Positions 57,114 through 64,000 of a DNA stretch of 64,000 nucleotides are shown piece by piece (position 1 is the first letter of the stretch; each line of letters begins with the position of its first letter). The stretch is taken from NCBI RefSeq assembly GCF_004365355.1, contig NZ_SODP01000004.1:652266-716265 (forward strand), given 5' to 3'. The DNA comes from Kribbella pratensis. GTDB lineage: Bacteria > Actinomycetota > Actinomycetes > Propionibacteriales > Kribbellaceae. The notes beneath the pieces are model-generated. The model had not been told where the DNA came from, made no database searches, and saw only the letters and a list, made by a program, of their open reading frames with translations. The position numbers and the translations under genes are program-made.

Positions 57114-57620
57114 ATGACTGTGCAGATCAGGAACGCGACCGATGCCGATTGGCCGGCCATCTGGCCGTTCTTCCATCAGATCGTGACCGCGCGGGAGACG
57201 TACACTTACGACCCGGCGATCACCGAGGAAGACGCCCGGGCGATGTGGATGGCGCCGATGAACTTCCCGCTCGGCCGGACCACGGTTGCGGTCGATGCCG
57301 ACGGCACCGTTCTCGGCAGCGCGAACATGTACCCGAACCGGCCCGGTCCCGGCGCGCACGTCGCCAGCGCGAGCTTCATGGTCGACAGCAAGGCTCGCGG
57401 ACGAGGCGTCGGGCGGCTGCTCTGCGAGGACATGATCGAGTGGGCCGGACGCTCCGGATTCCGCTTGATCCAGTTCAACGCGGTCGTGGAGACGAACGAA
57501 CCCGCCGTACACCTCTGGCAGTCCCTCGGCTTCCGCATCGCGGGCACCGTCCCGGAGGCCTTCGACCACCCCAGACTCGGGTACGTCGGACTACACGTCA
57601 TGTACCGTCCCTTGCCATGA
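57114..57620 (+). CDS. GNAT-family N-acetyltransferase
   Basis: 168 aa. TVQIRNATDADWPAIWPFFHQIV starts a normal GNAT; the cofactor loop is ASASFMVDSKARGRGVGRLLCEDMIEWA, followed by LIQFNAVVETNEPAVHLWQSLGF. It resembles actinomycete acyltransferases of the phosphinothricin type. It is the first of two rightward genes. The acceptor is unknown. Confidence 0.88.
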   Translation: MTVQIRNATDADWPAIWPFFHQIVTARETYTYDPAITEEDARAMWMAPMNFPLGRTTVAVDADGTVLGSANMYPNRPGPGAHVASASFMVDSKARGRGVGRLLCEDMIEWAGRSGFRLIQFNAVVETNEPAVHLWQSLGFRIAGTVPEAFDHPRLGYVGLHVMYRPLP

Positions 57621-57645
57621 CGGTGCTGATGCCGCGACTCGTCCC

Positions 57646-58515
57646 ATGACCAGGGCGCGCCGGATGTGGAAGGCGCTCGAGCCGTTTCACGCGATCACGT
57701 ACTTCTCGCCGGAGACGCGGCAGGCGACCGATGCGCTCGGGCTGAAGGGCGGCTGGATGAGCTACTTCGGCTGCCGGGCGGCTCCCCTCGGCGCGGTCGG
57801 GCCGGAGCTCGTCGCCGCGATGTTCTACAACTTCCACCCGGCGATGGTCGCCCGCTCCCTGCCGGACGCGTGGACCTACGCGACCCCGGAACAACTGCTC
57901 GACGCGCGCCTGACGGCCGTGGACAACGCCGTACGCCGGTTGTTCCCCGACGAGCCGCCATACCAAACCGTATGGTCTGGTGACGCCGTCAAGCGAGCAG
58001 CCGAGCTGGCTAGGCAGGCAGCCGAACTCGCGCCGGTTGCCGGGCGGCCGATCGCGGCGGCCAACGCTGCGCTGGAGTGGCCGGACGAGCCGCATCTCGT
58101 GCTGTGGCACGCGACCACGATCCTGCGGGAGTCGCGCGGTGACGGACATGTCGCGGCGCTGGTCGCGGCCGAACTCAGTCCGTGTCAGGCGTTGGTGACA
58201 ATCTCCGCTGCCGGCGGGCCGTCCAAAGAGGTCTTCCAGCTCAACCGCCGCTGGAGCGACGAGGAGTGGGCCACCGCCTCCGACGACCTGCGAAGCCGCG
58301 GATTGCTCGACGCCGACGGCGCGCTCACCGACTCCGGGCGGGCGTTGCGGCAGCAGGTGGAAGATACGACGGATGCGCTGGCCGACCAGGGTTGGCGCGC
58401 ACTGGGCGACGAGCGAGCCGGCGAGTTGCACGACGTCGTACGGCCGATGAGCGCGGTACTGATGTCGGCCGGGCTGATCCCGGCAGACAACCCGATGGCT
58501 ATGCGCTGGGACTGA
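57646..58515 (+). CDS. SCO6745-type protein
   Basis: 289 aa. RRMWKALEPFHAITYFSPETRQATDALGLKGGWMSYFGCRAAPLGAVGPELVAAMFYNFHP is the recognisable signature of the SCO6745 family of actinomycetes; the late part (VFQLNRRWSDEEWATASDDLRSRGLLDADGALTDSGRALRQQVE) looks like a winged helix. The molecular function is unknown. It lies 26 nt after the GNAT gene and overlaps the TetR gene by 17 bp. Confidence 0.8.
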   Translation: MTRARRMWKALEPFHAITYFSPETRQATDALGLKGGWMSYFGCRAAPLGAVGPELVAAMFYNFHPAMVARSLPDAWTYATPEQLLDARLTAVDNAVRRLFPDEPPYQTVWSGDAVKRAAELARQAAELAPVAGRPIAAANAALEWPDEPHLVLWHATTILRESRGDGHVAALVAAELSPCQALVTISAAGGPSKEVFQLNRRWSDEEWATASDDLRSRGLLDADGALTDSGRALRQQVEDTTDALADQGWRALGDERAGELHDVVRPMSAVLMSAGLIPADNPMAMRWD

Positions 58516-59107
58516 TCCGGTCGGCCAGCGCACGGAGCGACTGAGCGAGCTGCTCACCGGTCGGCGCGCTGTCCGGATCGAACATGCCCTGCGCGACCAC
58601 GCCGAGCAGCAGCGCCTGCAGGAGTGAGCCGATCGCTTGGACCTCCTCGGGGTCGGCATCCGGATCGACGCCGCCGAACAGGTGCGCCAGACCGTCGCGC
58701 GCCTCGCCCTGCATCTTCGTCAACTCCGCGACCAGCTCGGGCATGCTCGCGCCCAGGCTGAGGACCTCGAACTGGGTCGCCCACAACGCCTTCAAGCGCG
58801 GGTTGGACAGGCTGTCGATGATCTGACGCCAGGTCGCGACGAACTGCTCGTGCGGTCCACCCACAACCGCCGCACGGTCATCACCGCCGCCTGTGCCCGC
58901 CGCGCCGGCCACTTCGGTCGCCCACTCGTCGGTGAGCAGCGCTCGCAGCGCCTCGTTGAGCAGCGTCTCCTTGGAACCGAAGTGGTAACCGATCGCGGCC
59001 AGACTCACCCCCGCCCCGGTCGCGATGTCGCGCGCCGTCGTCCGGCTGTAGCCCTTCTCCAGCAGACACGCCTTCGCGCTCTCGACCAGCGCCTCGCGGT
59101 TACCCAT
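58499..59107 (-). CDS. TetR-family regulator next to monooxygenase
   Basis: 202 aa. HTH: LVESAKACLLEKGYSRTTARDIATGAGVSLAAIGYHFGSKETLLNEALRALL. The C-terminal domain is a TetR_C type. It is divergent from the FAD monooxygenase gene, and the gap holds TCGTCT repeats (59139-59144 and 59152-59157) with a partial palindrome TCGTCTAAGACCA. It is therefore the likely repressor of that gene. Confidence 0.9.
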   Translation of the reverse strand: MGNREALVESAKACLLEKGYSRTTARDIATGAGVSLAAIGYHFGSKETLLNEALRALLTDEWATEVAGAAGTGGGDDRAAVVGGPHEQFVATWRQIIDSLSNPRLKALWATQFEVLSLGASMPELVAELTKMQGEARDGLAHLFGGVDPDADPEEVQAIGSLLQALLLGVVAQGMFDPDSAPTGEQLAQSLRALADRISPSA

Positions 59108-59138
59108 GCCGGAACTCTAACACGACCGTCTCACACAA

Positions 59139-59164
59139 TCGTCTTGCACACTCGTCTAAGACCA
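59139..59164. promoter_or_regulatory. TCGTCT repeats, candidate TetR operator
   Basis: tcgtct occurs at 59139-59144 and 59152-59157; the second continues as tcgtctaagacca, a partial palindrome. The sites are in the 95-nt divergent promoter between the TetR gene (start 59107) and the monooxygenase gene (start 59203). Confidence 0.4.
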
Positions 59165-59202
59165 TCGTACAGTCGTGGCACACCACTTCTGGAGGGGTTC
59201 CG

Positions 59203-60409
59203 ATGACGACAGTTCTGATTTCCGGCGCGAGCGTGGCGGGTCCGGCCCTGGCGTACTGGCTGCAGCGGTACGGCTTCACCACCACCGTGGTCGAGCGCGC
59301 TCCGGCGCCACGGCCCGGCGGTTATGCGGTCGACTTCCGCGGCGCGTCGATGAAGGTGCTCGAGCGGATGGGCATCCTGTCCGAGGTCGAGGAAAAGGCG
59401 ACCCGGATGGGCGCGATGTCGTACGTGACGGAATCCGGGAAGGTGGCCGCGACCACCTCGTCCGAGGCGTTCAGCGGCGAGCTCGAGATCCTCCGGGGCG
59501 ACCTGGTCGACATCCTTTACAACCTGACGAAGAGCAGCACGGAGCACCTCTTCGACGACTCGATCGTGTCGCTCGGGTCAGGACGCTGACGGTGTCGACG
59601 TAGTGTTCGAGAGCGGCATGCGGGGGCGCTTCGACCTCGTGATCGGCGCCGACGGACTGCACTCGAACGTACGGCGGTTGGCGTTCGGCGCGGAGTCGTC
59701 GTACATCCACCACCTTGGGTACTACGCCTCGGTCTGCACCGTCGAGAACCACCTCGACCTCGACCACACCGGCCAGATCTTCAACGTGCCCGGCAAAACC
59801 GTCGGCACCTACAGCGCCCGCGACAACACTGAGGCGAAGGCGCTGTTCTACTTCACCTCGTCGGACTTGAAGTACGACCGGCGGAACCTGCCGGCGCAGA
59901 AGGCGATCGTCGAGGAGCAGTTCAAGGACCTCGGCTGGGAGGTGCCGACCCTGCTCGAGGGGATGCGGACCGCGCCGGACTTCTACTTCGACTCGATCAG
60001 CCAGATCAAGCTGGACAGCTACTCGCGCGGCCGGATCGCACTGGTCGGCGATGCCGGGTACTGCGCTTCGCCGCTGTCCGGAATGGGCACGAGCCTCGCC
60101 GTCGTCGGCGCCTACGTACTCGCCGGAGAGTTGCACGCGGCCGGCGGGAACCACGAGCGGGCGTTCGCCGCGTACGACGTACGGATGAAGGACTTCGTGG
60201 CGGCCTGTCAGAAGCAGGCGGTCGACGGCGCGATGTGGTTCATCCCGGCCGGCAAGTGGTTCATGAAGCTGCGCAACCTGACCTTCCGGATGATGCCGTA
60301 CCTGCCGTGGCGGAACCTGATCCGGGACATGTCGCTGAAGGTCGGGAACGCGATCGAGCTCACGACGTACGAAGACCTTCCTGTGCGGCCCGCAGCACCG
60401 CGTCCGTGA
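59203..60409 (+). pseudogene. FAD-dependent monooxygenase interrupted by a +1 frameshift
   Basis: The first frame (59203-59589) has the FAD fold LISGASVAGPALAYWL and ends ...SIVSLGSGR; the second (readable to 60409) carries DLVIGADGLHSNVRR and RIALVGDAGYCASPLSGMGTSLA, the DG and GD motifs of group A flavin monooxygenases. Removing one G from the GGG at 59575-59577 joins them as ...VSLGQDADGVDVVFESG..., giving about 401 aa of normal family length. No other damage is seen, so this is a recent mutation, a sequencing error or phase variation. Relatives oxidise aromatic or antibiotic substrates. TetR is divergent. Confidence 0.8.
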
Positions 60410-61247
60410 GCGCGTCCAGGATGCCGGACTCGAGCTTCCAGTGCTGCCAGTACAACGGCACGTCTATGTATTTGCCTGGAGCAACTTCTACCAGGCGGCC
60501 GGCGGCGAGCTCGGATCCGGAGAGCTGGTCCTCGATCATCCCCCAGCCGAGCCCGATCCGGACCGCCTCGTGGAACGGCGCGGACGCCGGGATCGCGTGC
60601 GACGGCGGATCCAGCTTCCGCCGGGTCACCTTGCGCAGCAGCCGGTGCTGCAGCACGTCCTTCTCGTTGAACACCACCATCGGCGCCTCGGCAAGTGCCT
60701 CCGGCAACGGTTTCCCGGTCAGCCAGCGCTCGGCGTACTCCGGGGTGGCGAGCGGGAGGTACCGCATCTTGCCGAGCGGTACGACGCGACAGCCCTGCAC
60801 CGGCCGGGGATCTGCGGTGACCGCAGCCAGGACCGTGCCGTTGCGCAGGTACTCCGCGGAGTGCTCCTCGTCCTCCTGGTGCACCAGGAACCGGGCGTTG
60901 TGCGTACGGGACAGGTCGAGCATCGCGGGCAGGAACCAGTTGTTGAGCGAGTCCGCGTTCACCGCGAGCGGGATGCGCTGCGCGTCGACCGTACCGCGGA
61001 CGGCGGCGATCGCCTCGAGCTCGAGCAGGGAGACCTGGCGGGCCAGCCGGAGCAGCGCCTCGCCCGCCGCGGTCGCCCGGGCCGGCTTGCCGCGCATCAC
61101 CACGACCTGACCGAGGCGGCTCTCCAAGGCCTTGATCCGCTGGCTGATCGCGGACGGCGTGACACGCAAACGCCGGGCCGCCGCGTCGAAGCTGCCCTCG
61201 TCGACGACGGCCACGAACGTCTCGAGTTGCACGGAGTCGAACTGCAT
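60360..61247 (-). CDS. lysG: LysR-family regulator LysG/ArgP type
   Basis: 295 aa. HTH: QLETFVAVVDEGSFDAAARRLRVTPSAISQRIKALESRLGQVVVMR. The effector domain contains IPLAVNADSLNNWFLPAM and LGWGMIEDQ, as in ArgP/LysG proteins that sense basic amino acids. It is divergent from lysE across 73 nt, which is the classic lysG-lysE arrangement known from Corynebacterium, where lysine or arginine induces the exporter. It overlaps the 3' end of the frameshifted monooxygenase gene by 50 bp. Confidence 0.9.
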   Translation of the reverse strand: MQFDSVQLETFVAVVDEGSFDAAARRLRVTPSAISQRIKALESRLGQVVVMRGKPARATAAGEALLRLARQVSLLELEAIAAVRGTVDAQRIPLAVNADSLNNWFLPAMLDLSRTHNARFLVHQEDEEHSAEYLRNGTVLAAVTADPRPVQGCRVVPLGKMRYLPLATPEYAERWLTGKPLPEALAEAPMVVFNEKDVLQHRLLRKVTRRKLDPPSHAIPASAPFHEAVRIGLGWGMIEDQLSGSELAAGRLVEVAPGKYIDVPLYWQHWKLESGILDALTDAVLRAAQEGLRTS

Positions 61248-61320
61248 GATGAAGCAATCCTAATGCTACTTCAGAATCTTTAGCTGGTTTGAAGCCGCAC
61301 AACTGCCTACCGTCGAAGCC

Positions 61321-61917
61321 ATGCCCCTCTTCGCCGGATTCGCCACGTCGATCTCCCTGATCGTCGCGATCGGCGCCCAGAACGCTTTCGTACTCCGCCA
61401 GGGCCTGCGCCGCGAGCACGTCCTCCCGGTGGTGCTGACCTGCGCACTCTCCGACGCACTCCTGATCTCCAGCGGCATCCTCGGCCTGGGCGCTCTCCTC
61501 ACCCGCAGCCAACTCGCGCTCGACATCGCCAAGTTCGGCGGCGCCGCCTTCCTCTACACGTACGCCGCCCTGGCCGCCAGGCGAGCCTTCAACCCCGGCG
61601 CGATCACCCCCGCCGACCACGCCCCCGCCGCCCTCCGCAGCGTCGTACTCACCTGCCTGGGCTTCACGTACCTCAACCCGCACGTCTACCTGGACACCGT
61701 CGTACTTCTAGGCTCCCTGGCCAACCAGCGAGGCACCGACGGCCGCTGGCTCTACGGCCTAGGCGCAGTAGCCGCCAGCTTCACCTGGTTCTTCGCCCTA
61801 GGCTTCTTCTCCACCAAACTAACCAACCTCTTCGCCCGCCCCCGAGCCTGGCAATTCCTCGACTCCGCCATAGCCCTGATCATGACCACCCTGGCAACCT
61901 GGATGCTCCTCACCTGA
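61321..61917 (+). CDS. lysE: LysE-type basic amino-acid exporter
   Basis: 198 aa, six helices. ATSISLIVAIGAQNAFVLRQGLRREHVLPVVLTCALSDALLISSGILGLG is the LysE signature, with the conserved D in ALSDALL and late CLGFTYLNPHVYLDTVVLLGS. It exports lysine and arginine. Several CTA and ATA codons in the last third (ctaggc, ctaacc, atagcc) are unusual for this GC-rich window. Expression should depend on LysG. The ATG at 61321 has no clear ribosome site. Confidence 0.92.
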   Translation: MPLFAGFATSISLIVAIGAQNAFVLRQGLRREHVLPVVLTCALSDALLISSGILGLGALLTRSQLALDIAKFGGAAFLYTYAALAARRAFNPGAITPADHAPAALRSVVLTCLGFTYLNPHVYLDTVVLLGSLANQRGTDGRWLYGLGAVAASFTWFFALGFFSTKLTNLFARPRAWQFLDSAIALIMTTLATWMLLT

Positions 61918-61939
61918 TATCCACAGGCATCAATCACAG

Positions 61940-61969
61940 TTGGTCGCGAACTGCACTACCGGATAAACT
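61940..61969 (+). promoter_or_regulatory. Candidate promoter of the hairpin RNA
   Basis: TTGGTC (61940-61945) and TAAACT (61964-61969) are spaced by 18 nt, downstream of the lysE stop and upstream of a hairpin. An inverted repeat cagtt-N7-aactg (61937-61953) overlaps the first element. Transcription would begin near 61976. Confidence 0.4.
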
Positions 61970-61975
61970 GTGAGT

Positions 61976-62023
61976 AGCAAGACCAGCCCCTCTGCCCACT
62001 CGGGCACGGGCTGGTCGTCTTTT
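61976..62023 (+). ncRNA. Candidate small hairpin RNA / terminator upstream of Abi gene
   Basis: gaccagccc (61981-61989) pairs with gggctggtc (62008-62016); inside it tgccc (61993-61997) pairs with gggca (62002-62006) around actc. The stem is followed by gtcttttcc, a terminator-like tail. With the promoter at 61940-61969 this would be a free RNA of about 45-50 nt ending 14-20 nt before the Abi start. The alternative is a simple intrinsic terminator for lysE. AbiF-type genes are known to be accompanied by structured RNAs, which favours the RNA reading. Confidence 0.5.
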
Positions 62024-62036
62024 CCGGGGGATTCAC

Positions 62037-62993
62037 GTGACTTCCTACTCCAAGCCACACCTGTCCTTCGATGCCCAAGTCCAACTGCTTCAGCGCCGGG
62101 GCATGGTCATCGACGATCCTGCTGCCGCCGCGCGACTGTTGAGCGTGATCGGCTACTACCGGCTGAGCGGCTACTGGTATCCGTACCGTCGCCAACTCGG
62201 TCCAACGCAACGCGACGATCAGTTCGTCGCGGGCACGAACTTCACGACGGTCGTCCGGCTGTACGACGCCGACCGCCGTCTCAAACTCCATGTTCTTGAT
62301 GCGATCGAGCGAGTTGAGATCGCGCTTCGAGTAATGATCGGCTTCACCCTCGGCAAGCGCGGTGCCTACGCACACCTCGATCGGGCCAACCTCGACGGCC
62401 AGTTCACGCGGTCCGCAGACGGACGTCCGAGCAAGTACGACGCCTGGATCGCCAAGGTGCTGGATGCGCACGGCCGATCGTCTGAGGACTTCGTCGTGCA
62501 CTTCCAGCAGAAGTATGACGGCCGCCTGCCGGTATGGGTCGTCACCGAGATCCTCGACTTCGGCTCCACAGCGCATCTGTATCGCGGCCTGAAAGCCGCT
62601 GACCGCAACTCGATTGCCCGCGAGCTCGACATCGTCGACCAGGTCGGGCAGGGCAACGGCCACACCCTGGGCAACTGGCTCCGCGTGCTGAACTATGTCC
62701 GCAACATCTGCGCACACCACTCCCGCCTCTGGAACCGGCACATGGTCAACAAGATCGGCGCACGGCAACTCGCGAGCATCTCCGACCTGCGGCACCTCAG
62801 CCGGCCGGAGGTCTCCCACCACCGCATCTACTCCACACTCTGTGTGCTCGCATTTCTGTTGGAGCGGGTTGGGCGTGGGGACTGGGTTGCGGGGCTTCGG
62901 GAGTTGGTGGGGGTCGAGGTGCCCGGGTGCGGACGGAGCTTGTCGGAGATGGGGTTTCCGGCGGGGTGGGATGGGCGGTGGCCATGGATGTGA
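62037..62993 (+). CDS. Abi family protein (AbiD/AbiF-like, HEPN)
   Basis: 318 aa. Abi_2 family: SFDAQVQLLQRRGMVI, LLSVIGYYRLSGYWYPYR, YDADRRLKLHVLDAIERVEIALRVMIGF and WLRVLNYVRNICAHHSRLWNR are the hallmark segments. R222-N-I-C-A-H227 is the RX4H motif of HEPN RNases. Members stop phage growth by abortive infection, probably through RNA cleavage. GTG 62037 follows a gggggatt site. A candidate hairpin RNA lies directly upstream. The last codons are Gly/Trp-rich and the gene overlaps the MBL gene by 10 nt, where base composition changes sharply to G-rich. Confidence 0.88.
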   Translation: MTSYSKPHLSFDAQVQLLQRRGMVIDDPAAAARLLSVIGYYRLSGYWYPYRRQLGPTQRDDQFVAGTNFTTVVRLYDADRRLKLHVLDAIERVEIALRVMIGFTLGKRGAYAHLDRANLDGQFTRSADGRPSKYDAWIAKVLDAHGRSSEDFVVHFQQKYDGRLPVWVVTEILDFGSTAHLYRGLKAADRNSIARELDIVDQVGQGNGHTLGNWLRVLNYVRNICAHHSRLWNRHMVNKIGARQLASISDLRHLSRPEVSHHRIYSTLCVLAFLLERVGRGDWVAGLRELVGVEVPGCGRSLSEMGFPAGWDGRWPWM

Positions 62994-63784
62994 CGGTGTT
63001 GTGTGATGCGGTGGCGGTGTTTCCTGAGGGGGTTGGGGAGGCGTTGCCTGGGTGGGGGTTGGGGGAGGCGGAGTGGACGGGGCGGGTGGTGCCGGGGAAC
63101 GTTCGGGCGGGTGGGTGGTTGTTGCATTTTCATAGTTACTTGGTGAGTTCGGGTGACGGGCTGGTGTTGGTGGACGCGGGGGTGGGGCCGGCCGGTGGGG
63201 AGGCGGCTGAGTGGTTGGGGGTGGCTGGACGGCTGCCTGGGTTGTTGGGGAAGGTGGGGGTGGAGGTCGCGGATGTGGATGCGGTGGTGCTGACACATGT
63301 GCATCTGGATCACGTCGGATGGGCTTCGGATGGGGTGCGGGCGTTGTTTCCGCGGGCGGAGTACGTCGTGCAGCGGGACGAGCTTGAGCATGTACGCGGC
63401 GGGTCGACGTACCTGAGCAGGATCCGGCCGATTGAGGAGGCCGGACAGTTGCGGGTGGTGGACGGGGAGACCGCGCTACGGGGGATGCGGCTGGTGCCTA
63501 CGCCGGGGCATACGCCTGGGCATCAGTCGGTGGTGACGGACCGGGCCGTGCTGGGTGGTGACGTGCTGGTGCATCCGGCGCAGGCCCGGTGGCCGGAGCT
63601 CACCTATGTGTACGAGCGGGATCCCGCGCAAGCCGTGACCTCGCGGCGTGAAGTGTTGGAGCTGGCGGCCGCAATGGGTGTGCCGATCGCGGCCGCGCAT
63701 CCGCATGCGGCGTTGTCGGCCGACGCGATCCCAGTTGCCTCCAACGGCAACGGCGACGAGGTGTGCCCGCCGTACAAGCTTTAG
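62984..63784 (+). CDS. MBL-fold metallo-hydrolase
   Basis: 266 aa. The metal motif is H105-V-H107-L-D109-H110, preceded by LVLVDAGVG and followed by VPTPGHTPGHQS and LGGDVLVHPAQ with late AAAHPHAAL His. This is the AttM/quorum-lactonase-like branch, but the substrate is uncertain. ATG 62984 lies within the 3' end of the Abi gene. The first 110 codons are very rich in GGG and GTT, unlike typical genes here. The stop shares TTAG with the convergent gene on the minus strand. Confidence 0.87.
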   Translation: MDVTVLCDAVAVFPEGVGEALPGWGLGEAEWTGRVVPGNVRAGGWLLHFHSYLVSSGDGLVLVDAGVGPAGGEAAEWLGVAGRLPGLLGKVGVEVADVDAVVLTHVHLDHVGWASDGVRALFPRAEYVVQRDELEHVRGGSTYLSRIRPIEEAGQLRVVDGETALRGMRLVPTPGHTPGHQSVVTDRAVLGGDVLVHPAQARWPELTYVYERDPAQAVTSRREVLELAAAMGVPIAAAHPHAALSADAIPVASNGNGDEVCPPYKL

Positions 63785-64000
63785 CGGTAGCCCGTGGTGC
63801 CAGCGGGTTTGCCGGCGCCTTGCACCTCGACGATGTAGCGCCAGGCGTCGGGACGACTGCCATCCAGGTCGGTGAACCCATAGAGCTGGGCGAGTTCCCC
63901 GCTCGACGTCGACTTGCCGTTCCACCGCCGTACGTCGGGGTCCGCCGCCAGCGCCGCCACCGCGCGGCCGACGTACGACGGGCTCTCAGAGATCGCGAAA
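63781..64000 (-). CDS. C-terminal end of an SDR-family oxidoreductase (partial)
   Basis: 72 codons run open from the right edge to a TAA at 63783-63781. The text FAISESPSYVGRAVAALAAD and DPDVRRWNGKSTSSGELA, then YGFTDLDGSRPDAWRYIVEV, is the characteristic tail of an actinomycete SDR group, after the catalytic part. The start and active site are outside the window. The end overlaps the MBL stop by 4 bp. Confidence 0.7.
   Translation of the reverse strand, partial: FAISESPSYVGRAVAALAADPDVRRWNGKSTSSGELAQLYGFTDLDGSRPDAWRYIVEVQGAGKPAGTTGYR

Noticed and set aside
59560..59610. Programmed ribosomal frameshift in the monooxygenase gene
   Set aside because: No slippery heptamer with a downstream pseudoknot is evident; a one-base insertion in GGG explains it more simply.
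1..64000. CRISPR array or rRNA operon
   Set aside because: No regularly spaced identical direct repeats of 20-40 nt and no rRNA-like segments were seen in the window.

Overview
The window reads as chromosomal DNA of a high-GC actinomycete. Third codon positions are almost all G or C, GTG and TTG starts are common, and cgtac/gtacg words are very frequent. It carries an mprA-mprB-pepD locus, a lysG/lysE pair, FCD-type GntR regulators, DinB/DUF664 proteins and an SCO6745-type protein. The overall style suggests Kribbella or a close relative; that is an inference from style, not from a marker gene. Genes are densely packed, with many ATGA or GTGA stop/start overlaps and several convergent pairs whose stop codons share 4 bp. 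I see no tRNA, rRNA, CRISPR array, intact insertion sequence or prophage.

Layout. 1-9.3 kb: tail of a GntR regulator, then a long leftward operon (9244 to 329) for a sugar or sugar acid: secreted beta-propeller-like protein, GntR regulator, ABC importer (binding protein and two permeases), SDR dehydrogenase, enolase-superfamily dehydratase, six-hairpin glycosidase. 9.3-14.8 kb: small membrane protein, LMW phosphatase, PPi-type phosphofructokinase, AsnC/EamA pair, F420-type luciferase-like oxidoreductase, acetamidase/formamidase. 14.9-18.7 kb: MprA/MprB two-component system and PepD protease, with 11-bp phased repeats in the control regions. 18.8-24.6 kb: DinB-like protein, pirin, rhamnose mutarotase, MecA-N penicillin-binding lipoprotein, zinc-ribbon protein, thioesterase, GNAT and an atypical alpha/beta hydrolase. 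24.7-27.6 kb: ABC exporter preceded by a tiny leader ORF and a predicted multi-hairpin RNA. 27.6-34.4 kb: Y-family polymerase, then a sugar-acid locus (lactonase-like amidohydrolase, dehydratase, GntR, FAH hydrolase) around a perfect ATCCTATAGGAT site, a methyltransferase and a VOC protein. 34.4-40.2 kb: DUF1023 hydrolase operon with small paralogs, histidine phosphatase, LAL/LuxR regulator. 40.3-45.8 kb: operon of double DUF427, MOSC-reductase-ferredoxin fusion, VOC protein and NhaA-thioredoxin fusion, then a LysE/RhtB exporter. 45.8-54.2 kb: MFS, DUF1304, phosphotriesterase-like enzyme, DEAD-box helicase, DinB-like protein, TetR/DCC/membrane operon with TGAACATGTTCA operators, amidohydrolase with a SnoaL-like partner. 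54.2-61.9 kb: a 165-nt long hairpin, ankyrin protein, ChaA-type antiporter, GNAT, SCO6745-type protein, TetR beside a frameshifted FAD monooxygenase, LysG/LysE. 61.9-64 kb: a candidate small RNA in front of an Abi/HEPN gene, an MBL hydrolase, and the tail of an SDR.

Most distinctive points: (1) an AbiD/AbiF-type HEPN gene directly preceded by what looks like a self-contained small hairpin RNA with its own promoter and terminator; (2) a translated leader peptide plus three-hairpin junction in front of an ABC-2 exporter; (3) a long hairpin at 54229-54393 whose arm differences are largely G.U-compatible on one strand only; (4) helically phased MprA-like repeats at several promoters; (5) a single extra G that splits an FAD monooxygenase. 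All functional statements are from sequence reading and family knowledge only; no searches or folding runs were possible.
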